Below, piece by piece: positions 41,454 to 49,238 of a stretch of DNA of 64,000 bases. The position numbers and the translations under genes are program-made. The stretch is from NCBI RefSeq assembly GCF_036195325.1, contig NZ_CP108101.1, forward strand, positions 5,022,001-5,086,000, given 5' to 3'. The stretch comes from Streptomyces sp. NBC_00234. Lineage in GTDB: Bacteria; Actinomycetota; Actinomycetes; Streptomycetales; Streptomycetaceae. A model generated the notes under the pieces. That model saw only the letters and a program-made list of their open reading frames with translations. It was not told the DNA's origin and searched no databases. Each line of letters begins with the position of its first letter. The stretch's first letter is position 1.

Positions 41454-41645
41454 TCAGACGCCGACCTTCTCGTCCTCCAGGGAGGCGCGGACCTCCGCGC
41501 GCAACTCCGGGCTGTCGGTGTGCTCATGGACGGAGACGGCGTGCTCGGTGGCGGCCCGGACGACTTCTTCCTCTTCACCGGAGATGGTGAGGGTGCAGTT
41601 CGAAACGCTCGGGTACTTCCGGCAGTCGGCGACTTTCCTGGTCAT
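41454..41645 (-). CDS. DUF1059 small protein
   Basis: A 63-residue protein of the DUF1059 family (MTRKVADCRKYPSVSNCTL ... EHTDSPELRAEVRASLED). Two Cys (8 and 17) and several His residues hint at metal or redox chemistry, but no function is established. GAGGAGG lies upstream of the ATG. It lies downstream of, and convergent with, metB, with a weak hairpin between them. Confidence 0.88.
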   Translation of the reverse strand: MTRKVADCRKYPSVSNCTLTISGEEEEVVRAATEHAVSVHEHTDSPELRAEVRASLEDEKVGV

Positions 41646-41722
41646 GACGGCCTCCTCGGCTCGTACGGCATGCCGACCCTTCCAGGATAGATCCGGCGGG
41701 TCGGGGCGCACGGCGGCCCGCG

Positions 41723-41998
41723 TCACCAGCCCTCCAGCGGCGGCGTCGTCCCGGCCGGCGGGACGACCCACGGCCTGGTGACCCCCGCCCACACCACGAA
41801 GGCGACCACCGCCGCGCACATCAGGCACACCAGCACCCGGCGCACGGCACGGTGGCGGCGCAGCAGCCGGGCGCCGCGTTCCGCCGCCCGCAGCGCCAGA
41901 TCGGCGGGTACGTGCGGACGCGGAGCCTCCAGCATCCGGCGGACCTCGTCCACCTTGCGGTCGGGACGGCCGGGACGGGCACGGCGCTCGTTCGTCAC
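41723..41998 (-). CDS. Single-pass membrane protein coupled to a sigma-like gene
   Basis: A 91-residue protein: a basic cytosolic part (1-55; EVRRMLEAPRPHVPADLALRAAERG) and one helix (about 57-76), then a short Pro-rich exterior. The GTG overlaps the sigma-like stop as GTGA. This is the arrangement of anti-sigma factors, though no zinc anti-sigma motif (HxxxCxxC) is present. It should bind or hold the sigma-like partner at the membrane (inference). Confidence 0.75.
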   Translation of the reverse strand: MTNERRARPGRPDRKVDEVRRMLEAPRPHVPADLALRAAERGARLLRRHRAVRRVLVCLMCAAVVAFVVWAGVTRPWVVPPAGTTPPLEGW

Positions 41999-42501
41999 GT
42001 GCCCCCCAGCAGCCGTGCGACGGGGCGCTCCGGGCGCTCCGGCGGTTCCGGCGGTTCCGGGGCCGTGTACGTCCTGACGACGGCCCTGGTGCAGATCGCC
42101 CGCACCCGTTCCGCCGGCAGCCCGAGCAGCGCCGCCGCCTGCTCCTCGGCGACCCCCTCGTACAGACGCAGGACGAGCACCAGGCGCTCCTGCGGGGTCA
42201 GTCGTTCCAGCAGACCGCCGTGCGGCCGGTGGTGACGCCACGCCTCCCGAGCGAACCGGGTGACGAGCTCCTGGCGGGTCCGGTCGTACGGGTCCTCGCC
42301 GCGCAGCCGGTCCCACTCCGCGTACGTGTGCGCCAGCGCCCCGGTCAGCAGCCGCAGAGCCCGGAGGTTGGCCCCCGGAGTTTCGGCGGGCTCGGCCGTG
42401 AGGAGCGTGGCGGTGTGCAGCAGACGGCCTGCCGCGCCCGCGACGAAGTCCTCGAACTCCTGGGCGCGGCGGCGCTGCCGGTCGGCCTGCCGCTCTCGCA
42501 T
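41995..42501 (-). CDS. Sigma-70-like protein with region 4 helix-turn-helix
   Basis: 168 residues. The C-terminal part (LTPQERLVLVLRLYEGVAEEQAAALLGLPAERVRAICTRAVV) is a sigma region 4 type HTH. The N-terminal half keeps only weak region 2 features (FVAGAAGRLLHTATLLT) and lacks the recognisable RpoD.r2 core, so it may be a DNA-binding sigma relative not able to melt promoters. It ends in a Pro/Glu-rich tail. Together with the overlapping membrane gene it looks like a small sigma/anti-sigma unit. Confidence 0.75.
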   Translation of the reverse strand: MRERQADRQRRRAQEFEDFVAGAAGRLLHTATLLTAEPAETPGANLRALRLLTGALAHTYAEWDRLRGEDPYDRTRQELVTRFAREAWRHHRPHGGLLERLTPQERLVLVLRLYEGVAEEQAAALLGLPAERVRAICTRAVVRTYTAPEPPEPPERPERPVARLLGGT

Positions 42502-42560
42502 ACCCCATCGGAGACCCGGCGGGAGCCCCGGGTCAAGAGGTGTGCGCGACCGGCCGGCGG

Positions 42561-43091
42561 TCAGTCCTCCGGCTGGGCCTGGTGCGCGGCCTGGCGCGCG
42601 GCCAGTGCCGCGTTGAACCGGGTGAGCAGGGTGCAGAACGTGTCGCGCTCCTCCGTGCTCCAGTCGTCCGTCACCTGCGACATCAGCTCGCGCCGCGAGG
42701 AGCGGACCTCGTCGAGACGGGCCTGCCCGCGCGGGGACAGCTGGAGCACCACGGCGCGGCCGTCCTCCGGGTGCGAGGTGCGCTTGACCAGACCGGTGTC
42801 GACGAGGGGGGCGACCTGGCGGGTCACGGTGGAGGAGTCGATGCCCATCCCGGCGGCCAGTGCCTTGACGCCCATCGGGCCTTCGCGGTCCAGCCGGTTC
42901 AGGAGCAAGTAGGCGGCCCGGTCCATGGAGTTGCGGACCTGGCCGACGCCCCCGAGGCGGGTCTGTTCGGCACGGCGGGCGAAGACGGCCACCTGGTGCT
43001 GGAGCGCATCGAGAAGGTGGTCGGTACCCGGGTTGCCGGGGGCGGTGCCCCCGGAAGGAGACGCAGCAGTCGTCATGTCCTGAGGGGGCAT
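42561..43091 (-). CDS. MarR-family transcriptional regulator
   Basis: A 176-residue winged-helix regulator. The HTH (about 55-110: YLLLNRLDREGPMGVKALAAGMG, then DSSTVTRQVAPLVDTGLVKRTSHPEDGRAVVLQL) includes the beta-wing DGRA. C-terminal helices form the dimer. It is divergent from threonine dehydratase (155 bp between the starts), which may be its target; the operator is not identified. ATG 43091 chosen; ATG 43076 is possible. Confidence 0.9.
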   Translation of the reverse strand: MPPQDMTTAASPSGGTAPGNPGTDHLLDALQHQVAVFARRAEQTRLGGVGQVRNSMDRAAYLLLNRLDREGPMGVKALAAGMGIDSSTVTRQVAPLVDTGLVKRTSHPEDGRAVVLQLSPRGQARLDEVRSSRRELMSQVTDDWSTEERDTFCTLLTRFNAALAARQAAHQAQPED

Positions 43092-43246
43092 GGCCGGGCT
43101 CTCTTCGTGCGGTGTCGGATGAGTGGGGGACAGAGTACGCGGCCACGGGGCAACGCGTACCAGCGCTGCACAAACCTGTGGACACCACCGCAGTCCGCCA
43201 TGAGACGAGTCGGCCGCGACCGGCCCGAGCTGCAAGACTTGCTGTC

Positions 43247-44476
43247 ATGAGCTTCCGCGCGTCAGGCCCCTTTCCGCCCGTGATCCTCGACGATGTCCGC
43301 GGGGCGCGGAAGATGCTGTCGGGCGTGGCCAGAGTGACCGCGATGGAGGGCAGCCGGTATCTGACGGAGCTGGTCGGAGCGCCGGTCCACTTCAAGTGCG
43401 AGAACCTCCAGCGCACCGGATCGTTCAAGCTGCGCGGCGCGTACGTACGGATCTCCGGGCTCACGCCGGAGGAGCGGGCCGCCGGAGTGGTCGCCGCGAG
43501 TGCCGGAAACCATGCGCAGGGTGTCGCACTCGCCTCTTCGCTGCTCGGCGTACGGTCCACGGTCTTCATGCCGGTGGGCGCACCCCTGCCGAAGGTCTCC
43601 GCGACCCGCGAGTACGGCGCGCAGGTCCGGATGCACGGTCATGTCGTCGACGAGACGCTCGCCGCCGCCGAGGAGTACGCGGAGCGGACCGGCGCCGTCT
43701 TCATCCACCCGTTCGACCACCCGGACATCATCGCGGGGCAGGGCACGGTCGGCCTGGAGATCCTCGAACAGTGCCCGGAGGTCCGCACCATCGTCGTCGG
43801 GATCGGCGGCGGCGGCCTCGCCGCGGGCATCGCGGTGGCCGTCAAGGCGCTGCGCCCCGACGTCAGGGTCGTCGGTGTCCAGGCCGCCGGCGCGGCCGGC
43901 TATCCGCCGTCGCTCGCCGCCGGCCACCCCGTCGCGGTCGTCTCGCCCCAGACGATGGCCGACGGGATCAAGGTGGGACGCCCCGGCGACATCCCCTTCC
44001 GCCTCGTCCAGGAGCTGGTCGACGAGGTCCGTACGGTCTCCGAGGACGAGCTCTCCAGTGCGCTGCTGCTCTGCCTGGAGCGGGCCAAGCTCGTCGTAGA
44101 GCCGGCCGGGGCCAGCCCGGTGGCGGCGCTGCTCAGCGACCCGAAGGCGTTCGCGGGGCCGGTCGTCGCGGTGCTGTCCGGCGGCAATGTGGACCCCCTG
44201 CTGATGCAGCGCATCCTGACGCACGGCATGGCGGCGGCGGGCCGCTATCTGAGCCTGCGGCTCCGGCTGACCGACCGCCCCGGGGCGCTGGCCACGCTCC
44301 TCGCCGCGCTCTCCGTGGCCGACGCCAACGTCCTGGACATCAGCCATGTGCGGACCGATCCGCGGCTGGGCCTCACGGAGGCGGAGGTCGAGCTGCACCT
44401 GGAGACGAAGGGCCCCGCGCACTGCGACGAGGTGTCCGCGGCGCTGCGCGACGCGGGCTATCTCGTGATGAGCTGA
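43247..44476 (+). CDS. ilvA: Threonine ammonia-lyase (threonine dehydratase)
   Basis: Converts threonine to 2-oxobutyrate, leading to isoleucine and propionyl-CoA. The 409 residues contain the PLP lysine in RTGSFKLRGA, SAGNHAQGVA and the glycine-rich phosphate loop GIGGGGLAAG. The C terminus (about 335-409) is a single ACT-like domain (SLRLRLTDRPGALATLLAAL), the form seen in catabolic-type enzymes rather than the two-domain biosynthetic IlvA. 2-Oxobutyrate can feed the propionyl-CoA carboxylase genes found in this window. Confidence 0.92.
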   Translation: MSFRASGPFPPVILDDVRGARKMLSGVARVTAMEGSRYLTELVGAPVHFKCENLQRTGSFKLRGAYVRISGLTPEERAAGVVAASAGNHAQGVALASSLLGVRSTVFMPVGAPLPKVSATREYGAQVRMHGHVVDETLAAAEEYAERTGAVFIHPFDHPDIIAGQGTVGLEILEQCPEVRTIVVGIGGGGLAAGIAVAVKALRPDVRVVGVQAAGAAGYPPSLAAGHPVAVVSPQTMADGIKVGRPGDIPFRLVQELVDEVRTVSEDELSSALLLCLERAKLVVEPAGASPVAALLSDPKAFAGPVVAVLSGGNVDPLLMQRILTHGMAAAGRYLSLRLRLTDRPGALATLLAALSVADANVLDISHVRTDPRLGLTEAEVELHLETKGPAHCDEVSAALRDAGYLVMS

Positions 44477-44562
44477 ATACTCGCTTTCGCCGCGCGCGCC
44501 CCGTGGGACGTCCCTAGGATCTGCACAGGAAGTCACCCAAAACGCAACGGGGGGAATCCCAC

Positions 44563-45543
44563 ATGCCAGGCGCCATATACGCCGAAGGTCTGGTGAAGAC
44601 CTTCGGCGACGTACGAGCACTGGACGGCGTGGACCTGGACGTGCCGGAGGGCACGGTCCTGGGTCTCCTCGGACCCAACGGTGCCGGAAAGACGACCGCG
44701 GTGCGCGTCCTGACCACGCTCCTCCAGCCGGACAGCGGAACGGCGGTCGTGGCGGGCATCGACGTACTGAAGCATCCCAACGAGGTCCGCCGCTCGATCG
44801 GGCTCTCCGGCCAGTTCGCCGCGGTCGACGAGTATCTGACCGGCCGCGAGAACCTCCAGATGGTCGGGCAGCTCTACCAGATGAGCGCGCGCGACGCGAA
44901 GGCCAGGGCGGGGCAGCTGCTGGAGCGGTTCAACCTCGCCGACGCCGCCGACCGAACCGCCAAGACGTACTCCGGCGGAATGCGCCGCCGCCTCGACCTG
45001 GCGGCGGCGCTCGTCGTCTCCCCGCCCGTCATGTTCATGGACGAGCCGACAACCGGACTCGACCCCCGCAACCGGCAGCAGCTGTGGGAGGTCATCCAGG
45101 AGCTCGTGGCCGGCGGTACGACGCTCCTGCTGACCACGCAGTATCTGGAGGAGGCCGACCACCTGGCCGACGACATCTGTGTCATCGACCACGGAAAGGT
45201 CATCGCCCGCGGCACCTCCGACGAGCTGAAGGCCCGCACCGGCGGCGAGCGCGTCGAAGTCGTCGTCCACCGGAAGGACGAGATCGAACCCGCCCGCGAG
45301 GTGCTCACCGTGCTCGGCGAGGGCGAGGTCAGCGTCGCCGCGCACACCCGCAAGCTGACCGTCCCGGTCAGTGGCGGGGCCAAGCTGCTCGCCGAGGTCA
45401 TCCGCGATCTCGACGCCCGCGGCGTCGAGATCGACGACATCGGTCTGCGCCGTCCCACCCTCGACGACGTCTTCATGTCGCTCACCGGCCATGCCGCGGA
45501 GCTGGAGACGAACGGGGAGACCGCCAAGGAGGCCGTCACGTGA
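44563..45543 (+). CDS. DrrA-type ABC transporter ATP-binding protein
   Basis: A 326-residue ATPase of the daunorubicin-resistance (DRA) family. It has Walker A GPNGAGKTT, Q-loop FAAVDEYLTGRENLQ, signature YSGGMRRRLDLA, Walker B VMFMDEPTTGLD and a C-terminal domain of about 90 residues typical of DrrA. Together with the permease it forms a probable lipid or drug exporter. A run of Gs (GGGGGGAATCCCAC) precedes the ATG. Confidence 0.93.
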   Translation: MPGAIYAEGLVKTFGDVRALDGVDLDVPEGTVLGLLGPNGAGKTTAVRVLTTLLQPDSGTAVVAGIDVLKHPNEVRRSIGLSGQFAAVDEYLTGRENLQMVGQLYQMSARDAKARAGQLLERFNLADAADRTAKTYSGGMRRRLDLAAALVVSPPVMFMDEPTTGLDPRNRQQLWEVIQELVAGGTTLLLTTQYLEEADHLADDICVIDHGKVIARGTSDELKARTGGERVEVVVHRKDEIEPAREVLTVLGEGEVSVAAHTRKLTVPVSGGAKLLAEVIRDLDARGVEIDDIGLRRPTLDDVFMSLTGHAAELETNGETAKEAVT

Positions 45544-46391
45544 CCGCCGTAACGGACGCGGCCGAGGCGCGGGCCCGCAGGCCGCGCGGCGGCCTGGAGC
45601 AGTCGGTCGCCGACTCGCTCGTCGTCGCCAAGCGCAATCTGATCCGGATGACCCGCATCCCCGAGATGGTCATCTTCGGGCTGATCCAGCCGATCATGTT
45701 CGTGGTGCTGTTCAGCTACGTGTTCGGCGGCTCCATGAGCGTCGGGGGCTCCACCGACCCGGCGACGTACCGGGAGTTCCTGATGGCGGGCATCTTCGCC
45801 CAGACCGTCACGTTCGCCACGGCGGGCGCCGGAGCGGGCATCGCCGACGACATGCACAAGGGGCTCATCGACCGGTTCCGCTCCCTGCCGATGGCCCGGG
45901 GGGCGGTGCTCACCGGACGTACGCTCGCCGACCTCGTACAGACCGCGCTGACCGTCGTCGTCCTCGCGATCGTCGCGCTGCTCGTCGGCTGGCGCATCCA
46001 CGAGGGCATCCCCAAGGCGCTGGCCGCCTTCGGGCTGCTGCTCTTCCTCGGGTACGCGTTCTCCTGGATCGGCGCGCTGATCGGGCTGTCGGTGCGCACC
46101 CCCGAGGCGGCCACCTCCGGCGGGCTGATCTGGCTCTTCCCGGTGACGTTCATCTCGAACGCCTTCGTGGACTCCAGCCAGATGGCCTCCTGGCTCCAGC
46201 CGATCGCCGACTGGAACCCGTTCAGCGCGACCGTCCAGGCGTGCCGGGAACTCTTCGGCAACCCCGGCGTGTCGACCTCCGACGCCTGGCCGATGCAGCA
46301 CGCGGTCTGGGCGTCGCTGATCTGGTCCGCCGTGATCATCCTGGTCTTCCGGACCCTCGCGGTCCGCAAGTACCGCTCGGCGACCGCCTGA
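45540..46391 (+). CDS. ABC-2 type (DrrB) transporter permease
   Basis: 283 residues with six predicted helices in the ABC-2 fold; a conserved cytoplasmic first segment (VAKRNLIRMTRIPEMVIFGLIQPIMFVVLFSYVFGG) and the amphipathic GIADDMHKGLIDRFRSLPMARGAVLTGR are diagnostic. Its GTG overlaps the ATPase stop as GTGA, so translation is coupled. Substrate unknown. No regulator or biosynthetic cluster is adjacent, so self-resistance is not indicated. Confidence 0.93.
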   Translation: MTAVTDAAEARARRPRGGLEQSVADSLVVAKRNLIRMTRIPEMVIFGLIQPIMFVVLFSYVFGGSMSVGGSTDPATYREFLMAGIFAQTVTFATAGAGAGIADDMHKGLIDRFRSLPMARGAVLTGRTLADLVQTALTVVVLAIVALLVGWRIHEGIPKALAAFGLLLFLGYAFSWIGALIGLSVRTPEAATSGGLIWLFPVTFISNAFVDSSQMASWLQPIADWNPFSATVQACRELFGNPGVSTSDAWPMQHAVWASLIWSAVIILVFRTLAVRKYRSATA

Positions 46392-46410
46392 GTTCCGGGC
46401 CCGGACAGCG

Positions 46411-46450
46411 CAGTGGGCCCCGGCCGTGCACGCACGGCCGGGGCCCACTG
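46411..46450. terminator. Bidirectional terminator
   Basis: Perfect 18-bp arms (46411-46428 / 46433-46450) with a 4-base loop, centred between the convergent DrrAB-like operon and greA. Confidence 0.9.
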
Positions 46451-46469
46451 GTGTTCCGATCGGGGCGGC

Positions 46470-46967
46470 TCAGCCCTTGTACGGCTTCGCCGCGAGAATC
46501 TTCACCTTGGCGATCTTGCCGTTCGGCAGCTCGTACTCGGCGTCCTCGCCCATCCGCTTGCCGTTGACACCCGTGCCGAGCGGGGACTGCGGGGAGTACG
46601 TCTCAAGGTCCGAACTCGCGTACTCGCGCGAGGCGAGCAGGAACTCCAGGGTGTCGTCCGGGTCGCCGTCGAAGGCGATCGTCACGATCATGCCGGGCTC
46701 GACGACGCCGTCGTCGGCAGGTTCCTCGCCGACCTTGGCGTGCTCCAGGAGCTGCGTCAGCTGGCGCACCCGGAGCTCCATCTTGCCCTGCTCCTCCTTG
46801 GCCGCGTGGTACCCGCCGTTCTCCCGGAGGTCACCCTCCTCACGGGCCGCCGCGATCTTTACGGCGATCTCCGTGCGCGCGGGACCAGACAGGTAGTCCA
46901 GCTCGGCCTTGAGCTGGTTGTACGCCGCCGGCGTGAGCCAGGTGACGTTATCGCTGGTCTGGGTCAC
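46470..46967 (-). CDS. greA: Transcription elongation factor GreA
   Basis: A 165-residue factor that rescues backtracked RNA polymerase. The N-terminal coiled coil (about 10-80) has the acidic tip AAAREEGDLRENGGYHAAKEEQ, with the catalytic Asp-Glu pair. The C-terminal FKBP-like domain ends in LPNGKIAKVKILAA. GAGGAG precedes the GTG. The start at GTG 46967 is required by the family; the longer reading frame has no support. Confidence 0.95.
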   Translation of the reverse strand: MTQTSDNVTWLTPAAYNQLKAELDYLSGPARTEIAVKIAAAREEGDLRENGGYHAAKEEQGKMELRVRQLTQLLEHAKVGEEPADDGVVEPGMIVTIAFDGDPDDTLEFLLASREYASSDLETYSPQSPLGTGVNGKRMGEDAEYELPNGKIAKVKILAAKPYKG

Positions 46968-47110
46968 AGGGTGCTCCTCGTCGGTACTGGGAATACAAAG
47001 CATCGCCCTACCCAGAAGCATGTTCCTCCACGGGTGGGCGAAACCACGAGCCTAACAATTCCGCAGGAAAAGGGGGAGAAGGTAAACGGCATACGCGTCG
47101 GACCAGCAGG

Positions 47111-47527
47111 TCAGCGCGACGCCCCGCCGTCGGCGGTGCAGCCCATCAGCTCGACCGCGGTGGCCCGTGCCGTCGTCCGCAGGGAGACGACCTCGTCGAT
47201 CCGGCCGGTCGGCGCGTCGAAGCGGAAGTCCTTGCGGGCGACCTCGCTGCCGTCCTCGCTCAGCGAGCGCAGCGTGCAGTAGCCGCCGGCGTCCGGATCC
47301 TTGCGGACTTCGAGGTGGGCCTCGACCCGCTCGTCCGAGACGACCTTGGACTTGATGACCTCGGCGTTGATGTCCTTGCCGCCGACGTAGTCGAAGCCGA
47401 TCCAGACGATCACGCCCAGCAGACCGGCGCCCAGTACCGCGCCGATGATCTTGAGCTTGCGGTCGGCTCGCTGATCCTCGGACCGGCCGTAGCGCCCTTC
47501 GGACACCGCCTCGCGTACCGCAGTCAT
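47111..47527 (-). CDS. DUF4307 membrane protein
   Basis: A 138-residue protein: short cytosolic N terminus (RYGRSEDQRADRKLK), one helix (about 27-46) and an extracytoplasmic beta-rich domain with two cysteines (CTLRSLSEDG; LMGCTADGG) that can form a disulfide. The family is actinobacteria-specific and uncharacterised, and sits next to mca in many genomes. Strong ribosome site (GGAGGAACGATC). The mRNA is divergent from mca. Confidence 0.9.
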   Translation of the reverse strand: MTAVREAVSEGRYGRSEDQRADRKLKIIGAVLGAGLLGVIVWIGFDYVGGKDINAEVIKSKVVSDERVEAHLEVRKDPDAGGYCTLRSLSEDGSEVARKDFRFDAPTGRIDEVVSLRTTARATAVELMGCTADGGASR

Positions 47528-47678
47528 GATCGTTCCTCCTGTGCCGGGGATCGAGGAATTTTCCGCCCCCCGGTTCGGTCACTATAGAAGCCGCCCACCC
47601 GCCACCCGACCGCCACCCCAGCATCGACGTCCCTGCGGGACGGCACCCTGATGGCGACCAATCACTGAGGATCGAGTC

Positions 47679-48560
47679 TTGACTGAGCAGCTGCGCCTGA
47701 TGGCCGTTCACGCCCACCCCGACGACGAGTCGAGCAAGGGCGCCGCCACCATGGCCAAGTACGTGTCCGAGGGGGTGGACGTGCTGGTTGTCACCTGCAC
47801 CGGGGGCGAACGCGGCTCCATCCTCAACCCGAAGCTCCAGGGGGACGCGTACATCGAGGAGAACATCCACGAGGTACGCAAGAAGGAGATGGACGAGGCC
47901 CGGGAGATCCTGGGCGTCGAGCAGGAGTGGCTCGGCTTCGTCGACTCGGGTCTGCCCGAGGGCGACCCGCTGCCGCCGCTGCCCGAGGGCTGCTTCGCAC
48001 TGGAGGACGACGAGACGGCGGCGGGGCGTCTCGTCGCGAAGATCCGTGCGTTCCGGCCGCAGGTCATCACGACGTACGACGAGAACGGCGGATACCCGCA
48101 CCCCGACCACATCAAGACGCACACGATCACGATGATCGCGTTCGACGGGGCCTCGGACACCGAGAGGTTCCCCGAGGCGGAGTTCGGCCCGGCGTTCGCG
48201 CCGCAGAAGCTCTACTACAACCAGGGCTTCAACCGGCCGCGCACCGTCGCCCTCCACGAGGCGCTCCTCGCCCGCGGGCTGGAGTCCCCGTACGGGGAGT
48301 GGCTGGAGCGCTGGAAGGAGTTCGCGCGCGACGAGCGGACGCTGACCACGTTCGTTCCGTGCGACGAGTTCTTCGAGATCCGCGACAAGGCGCTGATCGC
48401 GCACGCGACGCAGATCGATCCGGACGGCGGCTGGTTCCGGGTTCCGATGGACATCCAGCGGGAGGTCTGGCCGACCGAGGAGTACGAGCTGGCGAAGTCT
48501 CTGGTCGATACCTCCCTCCCCGAGAGCGACCTCTTCGCGGGCATCCGCGACAATGCCTGA
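47679..48560 (+). CDS. mca: Mycothiol S-conjugate amidase
   Basis: Hydrolyses mycothiol S-conjugates to release mercapturic acids for export, the detoxification branch of actinobacterial thiol metabolism. The 293 residues belong to the LmbE/MshB family; zinc ligands are in HAHPDDESSKG (His and Asp) and in NGGYPHPDHIKTH (His). The protein is longer than MshB at the C terminus, as expected of Mca. The start is a TTG with GAGG eight bases upstream; the first Met is seven codons later. Confidence 0.93.
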   Translation: MTEQLRLMAVHAHPDDESSKGAATMAKYVSEGVDVLVVTCTGGERGSILNPKLQGDAYIEENIHEVRKKEMDEAREILGVEQEWLGFVDSGLPEGDPLPPLPEGCFALEDDETAAGRLVAKIRAFRPQVITTYDENGGYPHPDHIKTHTITMIAFDGASDTERFPEAEFGPAFAPQKLYYNQGFNRPRTVALHEALLARGLESPYGEWLERWKEFARDERTLTTFVPCDEFFEIRDKALIAHATQIDPDGGWFRVPMDIQREVWPTEEYELAKSLVDTSLPESDLFAGIRDNA

Positions 48561-48789
48561 TATGTACGCGACCCAGGCACTGACCCACCTCGTCCCTCTC
48601 GCCAAGGAGGTCGACGACAACAAGGTGACTCCCGGCGTCCTCGGCTTCATCGTCTTCGCGGCGCTCGCCGTGGCCGTGTGGTTTCTGATGAAGTCGATGA
48701 ACCGCCACATGGGCAAGGTCGACTTCGAGGAGGCGCCGGACGAGACCCCGGTTCCGGGCTCGGCCGAACCGGGCAGGCCCACCGCCTGA
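48553..48789 (+). CDS. Small membrane protein downstream of mca
   Basis: A 78-residue protein with one helix (about 29-46; GFIVFAALAVAVWFLMKSM) and an acidic, Pro-rich tail. It overlaps the mca stop by eight bases with this ATG; ATG 48562 just after the stop is an alternative. The position is conserved next to mca in Streptomyces (recalled), so it may be functionally tied to mycothiol detoxification or export. No known domain. Confidence 0.82.
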   Translation: MPDMYATQALTHLVPLAKEVDDNKVTPGVLGFIVFAALAVAVWFLMKSMNRHMGKVDFEEAPDETPVPGSAEPGRPTA

Positions 48790-49238
48790 CCGGTGGTGGG
48801 TGCCCGGGTTGTCCGCCTGAGCGGTGGGTGGTCGGGTGGGGCCCCTCCGGAGTGTCTCCTCGGGACGGGCGTGGCACCCGGGTACGGAGCGAACGAACCC
48901 GGGTCCTACGCCCGCCCCTGCGGGGACCCTCCTGCACGGCCCCACCCGTGTCTCGTCGATCCCTGCGGCCCGGTGGCACGGCATCCCGGCCACGATGCCG
49001 TCTGCGCACCCCCGGTGGCACGGCCCGCAGCGACTCACCGGCCGGTCCGGGGCCGTGCAGGAGGGTCCCCGCAGGGTGACGAACAGATACCCGGGTACGG
49101 AGACGTCTCCGCCGAACGTTCGTTGCCCGAGGAGACACTCCGGAGGGGCCCCGGACCAACCCCGAACGGGCAACCCGGGACCGGGGCACCACCAACCAGC
49201 CCGTCCGGCGCTTGAGGACAAAACGGCGCCGCGGACCC
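48790..49238. repeat. Gene-free 449-bp region: large nested inverted repeat
   Basis: Two nested pairs of perfect arms: outer 27 bp (48838-48864 / 49126-49152) and inner 26 bp (48918-48943 / 49049-49074), about 105 bp between inner arms. Between and outside them the two halves stay similar. CCGGTGGCACGGC occurs twice in the centre. Open frames across it are repeat artefacts. At its end lies a copy of a dispersed Streptomyces unit (49198-49218). Confidence 0.8.

Noticed and set aside
48793..49215. Open reading frame of 140 codons in the mca-STAND gap (and similar ones on both strands)
   Set aside because: It runs through the inverted repeat, gives Gly/Pro/Arg-rich text without a start signal, and similar peptides arise on both strands because the DNA is repeated.
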